A DNA stretch of 21,865 nt from Bergeyella zoohelcum (GTDB lineage Bacteria > Bacteroidota > Bacteroidia > Flavobacteriales > Weeksellaceae). Under the pieces are notes generated by a model. It searched no databases and was not told the origin of the DNA. It saw only the letters and a program-made list of their open reading frames with translations. Made by a program: the position numbers and the translations under genes. This document shows, piece after piece, positions 15,470 through 21,865 of this stretch (position 1 is its first letter; each line of letters opens with the position of its first letter). Where the stretch lies: the NCBI GenBank assembly GCA_030523905.1, contig JAUNHO010000004.1, positions 1 to 21,865 of the forward strand, written 5' to 3'.

Positions 15470-16349
15470 TTTTCCAAAAATTCAAAATATTAGGAACTTC
15501 ATCAAATAAATACTCTTCAAAACTAATGATATTTTTCATCTGTTTCAAGGCTTCTGAATTAGCCACCCAATCATAAGTTACAATTATAATATTGTGATTA
15601 GCCATCTCTTGTGCTTTACTTTTAGGAATGCTTTCATCTGCTGTTAAAAGATGTATCACTGGTATTTTAGTTCGTTCTATTTCTTCGGCTACTTCTTGCC
15701 AACGCTCACGCAAAGAAGTTTTCATCGTACCAATAATGGCTTTGTTTCTTCTTTCCTTAAAAGCGTCAATACTTGGCAAAATGCTATCTACTTTTTTGCC
15801 TAAACCCACGCTATCAAAGATTTTCCTCCCTACTTTGCTTTGGCTATCGTAATTGTAACCCAATTCTTCATAAATTTTATAGATAATTGCCTCAAAAGTT
15901 TTCCCTGCTCTTGAACGGCGAGATTGCGTATTGCTTAACGACAACCGATAGATGTACGGAAACACTCGCCCTGCATATTCTCCACAAAGTTCTTTAATAC
16001 TTTCTTCTAACTCTTTTCCTTGTTTTTTCGTGATGTCTTTATCTACTAAAATATCTAAAATTTCCTTCGGTGTTTGTAGTAATTTATGCAAATCTTTCAT
16101 CAGTTTGGCATTAAATTCCACCTCATCTTTTAGATATTCTTGCCAAGCAATTTCCCTTAGTTCTGCGATACATTTACTCACTTTCTTTTCTTTTATGAAT
16201 TTAAGAAAAGATTTATCTTTCTCTAAAACTAATTTGACAATCTCGGAAGAAGGCTTTATAAACTGCGTTCTGTATTCTTTTATTAGAGTATCAAATTGGT
16301 CTTGCTCCTTTTTTGAAAGTTCTATTATTATAGGGAGTAATTTATTCAT
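15462..16349 (-). CDS. type II restriction endonuclease, EcoRII C-terminal-like
   Basis: A 295-residue protein directly upstream of, and overlapping, the methyltransferase. The N-terminal half (about 1-130) is helical and unrecognised. The C-terminal half carries a PD-(D/E)XK-type core like the EcoRII C-terminal domain family (PF09019): SRRSRAGKTFEAI (143-155) with E153, D188 in KKVDSILPS, and K210 in TMKTSLRERWQEVAEEI. From family knowledge these are the metal- and DNA-binding positions, and the SRRSR/RERW residues resemble site-recognition elements of this superfamily (EcoRII, PspGI, SsoII, Ecl18kI and others). The exact target is unknown. A 60-base sample at 15841-15900 has 17 G+C against 27 in a sample of sprA (8701-8760), suggesting foreign origin. 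Its start lies against the phased array at 16350-16530. The order endonuclease-then-methyltransferase is notable for host safety. Confidence 0.85.
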   Translation of the reverse strand: MNKLLPIIIELSKKEQDQFDTLIKEYRTQFIKPSSEIVKLVLEKDKSFLKFIKEKKVSKCIAELREIAWQEYLKDEVEFNAKLMKDLHKLLQTPKEILDILVDKDITKKQGKELEESIKELCGEYAGRVFPYIYRLSLSNTQSRRSRAGKTFEAIIYKIYEELGYNYDSQSKVGRKIFDSVGLGKKVDSILPSIDAFKERRNKAIIGTMKTSLRERWQEVAEEIERTKIPVIHLLTADESIPKSKAQEMANHNIIIVTYDWVANSEALKQMKNIISFEEYLFDEVPNILNFWKNE

Positions 16350-16530
16350 CTTTTTAAGGATTTTTATTTATTCCAACAGATTTTTTGCTATTTTAATGGT
16401 TTTTTGATTATTTAAGTGGTAACTTTTCATTTTTTAACGGATTTTTTGTTATTTCAGTGGTGTATTCGCTTATTTTAATGGATTTTCGGCTGTTTTAGTA
16501 GTGCATTTGCTCATTTTGGTGGATTTTTAT
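16350..16530. repeat. array of about eight degenerate 20/21-bp units
   Basis: Non-coding stretch between the PNGase-like gene and the endonuclease start. Read on the plus strand, each unit ends in a GG-like dinucleotide (GGA or GGT in most) after a TTTTAxt tract. These dinucleotides stand at 16358, 16378 (degenerate AG), 16398, 16418, 16439, 16459, 16480, 16500 (AG) and 16521, so the steps are 20, 20, 20, 21, 20, 21, 20, 21. On the minus strand a unit reads roughly CCAyTaAAATAnnnnAAAAt, and 21- and 20-bp types alternate. A mean step near 20.4 is two helical turns, so A-tracts would lie on one face and bend the DNA. The period is not a multiple of three, so it is not coding. Confidence 0.7.
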
Positions 16531-16544
16531 CTATTTTCAAACTC

Positions 16545-18206
16545 CTACTCTTCCCCTATCACCACACCGCTGGTACTCCAATAGCTAAAACTACTTCCCT
16601 CTGGCTCTCCTTGTGGAATGACCAATTTCAAGGTATGCTCCCCTGCGGAAAGATTCCCAAGGTCTATATACATAGGCGTAGTAAGCGTACCTGGACACCA
16701 ATTGCTTCGGCTATAATCACTAGAAGACAGCCCATTGTGAAAATTACCCGATGCAGGATTGAAAAGGCGATAACTTCCGCAATCGGTACGCCAAGGCGTG
16801 AAACTATATATCTTCTTGCCATCTAGATAAAACGAATTTTCCTTTGGTACAAATTCATCTCCGTTTTCCCAACCGCCGTGTCCTGTACTTATGTATCTCA
16901 ATCTACTATTTTTCAAAGGTTTATCTAGCCTAAACTTTACCATAAGCCCCTCTTTATTCTCAAAAAGTGTGGCATAACCTTGCCCTGCACTTTCCATCAA
17001 ATTTACCGTATTAAACAGCGGAATCACCTTATTATTGTTCCAATTTTTCTTGCCTTTATTATGAATGGTAATATCTAATGATACAATATGCCCCCCTGAA
17101 TCGTAATTACCAATATAAACGCCCACCCAAAGTTCTTTTTCGCTCAGCTCATCGGCTAGTTCGGTAATGTCTTGTCTGTAAGGCGTTTCATTGTGCCATT
17201 TTTTTCCTTTTAGCGTGATATGATTAAATTTTTTAATCCCAAAAGAAGTAAAGAAACGCATCAGTTCCAGTGCAGGAGTATAATCTGCCGTCGCCACCAT
17301 TCCCTTATAGGTTTTTCCATTATAGCTAAAATTCGGAACGCTATCAATCCCTTTTTCCAAAGCATCTAGGAAACTTTTTTCTTTATTTTGAGGAATGACA
17401 AAAACGCTCCCCGTTCTATCATAAGCATCACCATTTGAAAATTGTTTTAACTCGGCAAAAACCTGTTGCTCATTACTAATTTTAGGGAATTTCACTTTTC
17501 TGATTGCTACCGTTCCGTGTGCGTATTTCTTGATAATAGGGTCGGTGGGTACATCTTTCACGAAATTAATCTGCACACTATCAAAAACTGGGATAGTGGT
17601 AAATCTGCTCTTCCATATTTCGTCTCGGTAAGAAATATTATCCAGCACTGGCGTATTTTCTTTTATAAGTGCCGTAACTGGATTATTTTTTTCTTTTTTT
17701 ACCGCAACTGCCCTTGTTGTATGAGACCCATTTCTGGTAATTTCTAGCACCAAACCTAGTTTCTGCCCTAGAAGTGAAGGGCTACCCATAATGTTTTTTA
17801 TATCTTGGGTGTACCAAATTTCAATGGTATTAGAATTGATATGAGCAATGGCTTTTTTACAATGGTATCCCAATATTTTTTTGGTTTCCTCGGAATAGGT
17901 AAATTTCTGATTGCCTATTTGCTTTTCATCAATATTAGAAATCGTTTTATTGTCGCCTAAAAACCCATAACTATACACCGTAGCCGCCTGATTGTTTATT
18001 TTATATATCTCATAAGGGTATTCCATTGTTTTATTAATCGCTTGTTCATTCACGATATAGCTCTCTTGCGGAGAAGCGTACACCAATGTTTTCCCCCTAC
18101 TTTCTTGTAATTTCCCCTCAAAATATTGTTCATAAGTTACTTTATAATTTTGCCCCAACACAAATACATTCATCATCAGGAATATAAATACCGAAAAATT
18201 ATTCAT
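16545..18206 (-). CDS. GLPGLI domain fused to a PNGase F-like domain
   Basis: A 553-residue secreted protein; the signal segment is NFSVFIFLMMNVFVLG (cleavage near 18-20), unusually without basic residues at its start. Residues about 20-170 are GLPGLI-like: ILGYHCKKA (111-119), EIWYTQDI (129-136) and KLGLVLEITRNG (149-160). Residues about 200-390 resemble the PNGase F N-terminal domain, with GDAYDRTGSVFV (259-270) matching the WDR region of PNGase F and placing D263 on catalytic D60. Residues about 425-550 resemble the C-terminal domain: TGHGGWENGDEF (441-452) puts E451 on catalytic E206, and SNWCPGTLTTPMYIDLG (501-517) matches the WCPG block. PNGase F releases N-glycans by cleaving the glycan-asparagine amide bond. 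E118 of PNGase F has no clear match, so activity is uncertain. The chain ends GVVIGEE without a type IX sorting domain. Confidence 0.82.
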   Translation of the reverse strand: MNNFSVFIFLMMNVFVLGQNYKVTYEQYFEGKLQESRGKTLVYASPQESYIVNEQAINKTMEYPYEIYKINNQAATVYSYGFLGDNKTISNIDEKQIGNQKFTYSEETKKILGYHCKKAIAHINSNTIEIWYTQDIKNIMGSPSLLGQKLGLVLEITRNGSHTTRAVAVKKEKNNPVTALIKENTPVLDNISYRDEIWKSRFTTIPVFDSVQINFVKDVPTDPIIKKYAHGTVAIRKVKFPKISNEQQVFAELKQFSNGDAYDRTGSVFVIPQNKEKSFLDALEKGIDSVPNFSYNGKTYKGMVATADYTPALELMRFFTSFGIKKFNHITLKGKKWHNETPYRQDITELADELSEKELWVGVYIGNYDSGGHIVSLDITIHNKGKKNWNNNKVIPLFNTVNLMESAGQGYATLFENKEGLMVKFRLDKPLKNSRLRYISTGHGGWENGDEFVPKENSFYLDGKKIYSFTPWRTDCGSYRLFNPASGNFHNGLSSSDYSRSNWCPGTLTTPMYIDLGNLSAGEHTLKLVIPQGEPEGSSFSYWSTSGVVIGEE

Positions 18207-18254
18207 AAAATATATCTTTTTTGTTAAAAAAATTACTAAAAATAAACAATTTAT

Positions 18255-18316
18255 GATAGGTTCAAGATAATTGAAGAATAATTATAATTAACAACTCCCA
18301 CTATCCTGAACCTGTT
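18255..18316 (-). terminator. stem-loop after ileS, possible terminator
   Basis: AGGTTCAAGATA (18258-18269) pairs with TATCCTGAACCT (18302-18313). The one mismatch becomes a G-U pair in minus-strand RNA, and outer wobble pairs extend the stem to 18255/18316. The 32-base loop contains AATTATAATT. It begins 8 bases past the ileS stop, but there is no clean T-run after it, so attenuation or RNA stability are alternatives. A weak promoter for the PNGase-like gene (TTG, 18 bases, TATTTTTA at 18244-18237) overlaps one arm. Confidence 0.4.
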
Positions 18317-18323
18317 TTAATAT

Positions 18324-21300
18324 CTAGGCTTTTTCAATTTTCACCGAGAAACTCACCTCATCTATTTCCAAGGTATCGGCGTTGGCAATGGTTGAAACTG
18401 CCACGATGTTATCGGCTAAAACTTCGGCGGAAATGTAGCTTTTGTTTTTCAGAATGTCGGCTACTAAAGGCGATGTTTCTTCAATTTCAATGCTAATGCG
18501 GTCGGTTAGCTCAAAACCTTTGTCTTTTCGCAGGTTCTGAATGCGGTTGATAAACTCCCTTGCCACGCCTTCGGCTTTTAGCTCGTCTGTAATGGTAAGG
18601 TCAAGAGCCACAGTGAGTTTGCCCTCGCTGGTTGCCGCCCAACCTGGAATGTCTTTGGTAGTGATTTCAACATCGTCAAGGCTAATTTCGTGTCCTGCCA
18701 CTTGGGTTTTTCCGTTGGTTTCCAAAGCCGAAATTTGCTCTGCCGTAAATTGCGAAATTTCCCCAGCAACTGCTTTCATATCTTTGCCCAATCTTGCCCC
18801 TAACGATTTGAAATTCGGTTTTATTTGCTTCACAATCAGTTCATTCGCCTCGTCAGCGTTGATGAGTTGAAGCTCCTTCACATTCACCTCTTGTTTAATG
18901 AGTTCAGCCACGGCAAGAATTTGCCCTTCGGTCTTTTTATCCAAAACTGGAATTAAAACTTTTTGCAACGGCTGACGAACCTTGATATTTTCCTTCTTAC
19001 GGAGAGAGAAAACCATTGAAGTGATTTGCTGTGCAAGGTGAGTTTTTTCAACCAAATCATTGTCAATCATTGCGTTATCACTTACAGGGAAGTTGGTTAA
19101 ATGCACCGATTCGGCTTTGTCTTTGCCCGTTACGGCGTTCAAATCTTGGAATAATTTGTCCATAAAGAACGGAGCAATTGGGGCTGAAAGTTTCGCCACC
19201 ACTTCCAAACAAGTGTAAAGGGTTTGGTAAGCCGAAATTTTATCCTCGCTGTATTCGCCTTTCCAGAAGCGTCTTCTACAAAGTCTTACATACCAGTTAC
19301 TTAGGTTTTCTTGAACGAAGTCGGAAATTAAACGAGCGGCTTTTGTTGGTTCGTAATCGGCAAAGGCATCATCAACTTTTTTGATAAGCCAATGCAATTC
19401 CGACAAAATCCAGCGGTCAATTTCTGGGCGTTTTGCCAGTTCAATATCGTCTTCGGCGTAAGTAAATCCGTCTAAATTGGCATACAAAGCAAAGAACGAA
19501 TAAGTGTTGTAAAGCGTTCCGAAAAACTTGCGTCTTACTTCGGTAACTCCCTCTAAATCAAACTTTAAGTTATCCCACGGATTGGCATTGGCAATCATAT
19601 ACCAACGCGTAGCATCGGGGCCGTGTTCTTCCAAAGTTTTGAAAGGGTCAATGGCGTTGCCCAATCGTTTAGACATTTTTTGTCCGTTTTTGTCTAACAC
19701 TAAACCATTGGAAACCACATTTTTATAAGCGATGCCGTCAAAAACTAATCCTGCAATGGCGTGAAGCGTGTAGAACCAGCCACGAGTTTGGTCGACTCCC
19801 TCGGCAATGAAATCGGCAGTTCGCCAAGTGTCTTCAACCATTTGCTTGTTTTCAAACGGATAGTGCCACTGGGCGTAAGGCATCGCCCCCGAATCAAACC
19901 AAACATCAATCAAATCGCTTTCGCGTTTCATTGGTTTTCCGCTGTCGGAAGTTAAAATTACCTTATCAACAATATTTTTATGAAGGTCAATTTTATCGTA
20001 ATTTTCGTCAGACAAATCACCGATTACAAAGCCTTTGAACGGATTCTCGCTCATCAGCCCAGCCGAAACCGATTTTTCAATTTCACCAAAAAGTTCCTCA
20101 ACCGAACCGATGATTTTTTCTTCTTTTCCGTCTTCGGTTCTCCAAATCGGAAGCGGAATTCCCCAGTAGCGAGAACGCGACAAGTTCCAATCGTTGGCGT
20201 TTTGTAGCCAATTTCCGAAACGCCCTTCGCCAGTGGCTTTTGGCTTCCAGTTGATGTCTTTATTCAGCTCAAACAAACGCTCTTTTATCTCGGTGATTTT
20301 AATAAACCACGAGTCGAGCGGATAGTAAAGCACAGGTTTGTCGGTTCGCCAACAATGCGGATAGCTGTGCGTGTATTTTTCAACCTTAAACGCCTTGTTT
20401 TCAGTCTTGAGCAGAATGGCAAGTTCTACATCCCACGATTTTTCTGGGGCTGTATCGCCATCGTAATATTCGTTTTTAATGTATTTATCGGCGAAAAGTT
20501 CAGGTACATTTTCCCCAGCGATAAACTTCCCTTGAAGATTAACAAGCGGAACTAAATTATCGTTTTCGTCTTTCACTAGCATTGGCGGAATGCCATTTTC
20601 TTTGGCAACACGAGCGTCATCGGCACCAAAAGTCGGTGCGATATGCACAATTCCCGTTCCATCTTCGGTGGTTACAAAATCGCCCACGATAACACGAAAC
20701 GCCTTTTCAGGATTTTCGGCTGGGCTAAACCAAGGGATAAGTTGCTCATATTCTGTTCCTTCCAAGTCCGTTCCCTTAAATTCGGCTAAAATTTGGTAAG
20801 GAATGTTTTTACTTTCCGAAGAATAGTTTTTGAAATCTTCGTCAGTTCCTGCAAAATATTTTTTACCGAAATTTTTCTCTAAAAGCACTTTTGCCAAAAT
20901 GATATTAATTGGCTCAAAAGTATATTGGTTGAAAGTTTTAACAAGCAGATAATCAATATCTTTACCCACAGCCAAGGCAGTGTTTGAAGGCAATGTCCAA
21001 GGTGTGGTTGTCCAAGCCAAGATGGAGATTGGTTTTTCGGCTTCGGTTTCGTCCAAAGCTTCTGCCCAATGCAAAGCTCCGCCACACGATGCCCCAGCAA
21101 TAGCCTCGCGGTCAAACACATTTTTATTGATGATTTTATCTAATTTTTCGGAAAGTTTTTTCACCTTAAACTGAGCGACAATCGTAGTATCGGAAACATC
21201 GCGGTAGCAACCAGGTTGGTTAAGCTCGTGCGAAGAAAGCCCCGTCCCAGCCTTTGGCGAATACGGCTGAATGGTGTAGCCTTTGTAAAGCAAATTTTTA

Positions 21301-21806
21301 TTGTAAATCTGTTTCAGAAGCCACCAAAAACTCTCCATATATTTGGGTATGTAGGTGATGTAAGGGTCGTCTAAATCAACCCAATAACCAATTTTTTGGG
21401 TAAGGTCGTTCCAGACATTGGTATAACGCATTACGGCTTCTTTACAAGCCTTGTTGTAGTCTTCCACCGAAATTTTTTTGCCAATATCTTCTTTGGTAAT
21501 TCCGAGTTCTTTTTCTACACCCAGCTCCACAGGAAGCCCGTGCGTGTCCCAACCTGCTTTTCGTTTTACCTGAAAGCCTTTTTGGGTTTTGTATCGGCAA
21601 AAAATATCTTTGATGGAACGAGCCATAACATGGTGAATACCAGGCAATCCGTTTGCCGAAGGTGGCCCTTCAAAAAACACGAATTGCGGGTTGCCGTGGC
21701 GGGAATCTATCGTTTTTTGGAAGGTGTTATTAGCAGTCCAGCCTCCCAATATCTCCTGCCCTATCCCTACGAGGTCAAGGCTTTTATATTCTTGAAATTT
21801 GTTCAT
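18324..21806 (-). CDS. ileS: isoleucyl-tRNA synthetase
   Basis: A 1160-residue class I IleRS. The N-terminus carries PPSANGLPGIHHVMARSIKDIF (48-69), where G56-I57-H58-H59 is the HIGH signature in its Bacteroidota form, and the KRKAGWDTHGLPVELGVEKE block (81-100). The editing (CP1) domain follows, with TTPWTLPSNTAL and DGTGIVHIAP. The second ATP signature KMSKR is at residues 710-714 (19679-19665). An anticodon-binding region and a long C-terminal extension end the protein without a terminal cysteine zinc cluster. The GLPxxxH-type first signature and the C-terminus match the eukaryote-like type 2 IleRS, a class associated with low mupirocin sensitivity; that property is inferred only from class. 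The ATG at 21806 starts MNKFQEYKSLDL and leaves 59 bases of upstream sequence in the window, with a weak -7-like box (TATATTCG, 21851-21844). Confidence 0.97.
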   Translation of the reverse strand: MNKFQEYKSLDLVGIGQEILGGWTANNTFQKTIDSRHGNPQFVFFEGPPSANGLPGIHHVMARSIKDIFCRYKTQKGFQVKRKAGWDTHGLPVELGVEKELGITKEDIGKKISVEDYNKACKEAVMRYTNVWNDLTQKIGYWVDLDDPYITYIPKYMESFWWLLKQIYNKNLLYKGYTIQPYSPKAGTGLSSHELNQPGCYRDVSDTTIVAQFKVKKLSEKLDKIINKNVFDREAIAGASCGGALHWAEALDETEAEKPISILAWTTTPWTLPSNTALAVGKDIDYLLVKTFNQYTFEPINIILAKVLLEKNFGKKYFAGTDEDFKNYSSESKNIPYQILAEFKGTDLEGTEYEQLIPWFSPAENPEKAFRVIVGDFVTTEDGTGIVHIAPTFGADDARVAKENGIPPMLVKDENDNLVPLVNLQGKFIAGENVPELFADKYIKNEYYDGDTAPEKSWDVELAILLKTENKAFKVEKYTHSYPHCWRTDKPVLYYPLDSWFIKITEIKERLFELNKDINWKPKATGEGRFGNWLQNANDWNLSRSRYWGIPLPIWRTEDGKEEKIIGSVEELFGEIEKSVSAGLMSENPFKGFVIGDLSDENYDKIDLHKNIVDKVILTSDSGKPMKRESDLIDVWFDSGAMPYAQWHYPFENKQMVEDTWRTADFIAEGVDQTRGWFYTLHAIAGLVFDGIAYKNVVSNGLVLDKNGQKMSKRLGNAIDPFKTLEEHGPDATRWYMIANANPWDNLKFDLEGVTEVRRKFFGTLYNTYSFFALYANLDGFTYAEDDIELAKRPEIDRWILSELHWLIKKVDDAFADYEPTKAARLISDFVQENLSNWYVRLCRRRFWKGEYSEDKISAYQTLYTCLEVVAKLSAPIAPFFMDKLFQDLNAVTGKDKAESVHLTNFPVSDNAMIDNDLVEKTHLAQQITSMVFSLRKKENIKVRQPLQKVLIPVLDKKTEGQILAVAELIKQEVNVKELQLINADEANELIVKQIKPNFKSLGARLGKDMKAVAGEISQFTAEQISALETNGKTQVAGHEISLDDVEITTKDIPGWAATSEGKLTVALDLTITDELKAEGVAREFINRIQNLRKDKGFELTDRISIEIEETSPLVADILKNKSYISAEVLADNIVAVSTIANADTLEIDEVSFSVKIEKA

Positions 21807-21843
21807 ATTATGATGTTTTGTTTTTCTTTATATTAAAATTGTG

Positions 21844-21851
21844 CGAATATA
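21844..21851 (-). promoter_or_regulatory. weak -7 promoter box upstream of ileS
   Basis: TATATTCG on the minus strand differs from TAnnTTTG at one position and ends 37 bases before the ileS ATG. The -33 region would fall at or beyond the window edge, so the promoter cannot be confirmed. Confidence 0.25.
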
Positions 21852-21865
21852 ATGATTTTTAATGA

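Noticed and set aside
16350..16530. The phased array as a CRISPR
   Set aside because: Units are only 20-21 bp, adjoin directly, and there are no conserved repeats separated by unique spacers; no cas genes are near.
14333..18323. The accessory block as a transposon or integrative element
   Set aside because: No transposase or integrase, and I found no convincing terminal inverted repeats or flanking duplications; insertion by recombination remains possible.
21396..21836. Plus-strand 146-codon open frame opposite the start of ileS
   Set aside because: It is antisense to well-recognised IleRS motifs (GIHH region) and its translation shows no family features.

Overview
The window comes from a low-GC, flavobacterial-type Bacteroidota genome, most likely in the Weeksellaceae (Riemerella/Bergeyella/Chryseobacterium relatives). 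This placement is inferred from the genes: a 2352-residue SprA (the type IX secretion outer-membrane translocon, a Bacteroidota-specific protein), two GLPGLI-family proteins, a PNGase F-like protein, the Bacteroidota forms of IleRS and YebC, and several Bacteroidota promoter signatures (TAnnTTTG -7 boxes, some with TTG/TTTG about 20 bases upstream). I cannot name the species from sequence alone.

Layout. Positions 1-2644 (minus strand) hold an envelope group: a lipoprotein made of two duplicated LTxxQ-type modules, a PepSY-type four-helix membrane protein, and the N-terminal part of a GLPGLI-family secreted protein cut off by the window edge. A divergent intergenic region (2645-2999) leads to the only plus-strand gene, a Do/HtrA-family periplasmic protease (3000-4523). 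It converges on yebC, with a shared bidirectional terminator at 4542-4571. From 5492 to 13852 the minus strand carries lspA-ruvA-sprA in tight order. sprA starts with TTG one codon after the in-frame ruvA stop.

From 13952 to 21806 there is a DksA/TraR-family gene, then an accessory block of about 4 kb, then ileS. To my knowledge ileS, traR and lspA are neighbours in many Bacteroidota, so this block looks inserted into a conserved housekeeping cluster. It contains a restriction-modification operon (EcoRII-C-type endonuclease, C5 cytosine methyltransferase, and a previously easy-to-miss 51-residue ORF), a GLPGLI-PNGase F fusion protein, and between them a non-coding array of about eight degenerate 20/21-bp units phased at two DNA helical turns.

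How the genes connect: LspA matures lipoproteins such as the duplicated-module one here. SprA exports T9SS substrates, the HtrA protease handles envelope protein quality control, and the GLPGLI and PNGase F-like proteins are Sec-exported. The restriction-modification operon is an independent defence module. The best candidates for something undescribed are the phased array upstream of the restriction operon, the 51-residue ORF in that operon, and the GLPGLI-PNGase F architecture. I see no RNA genes, CRISPR array, transposase or integrase.
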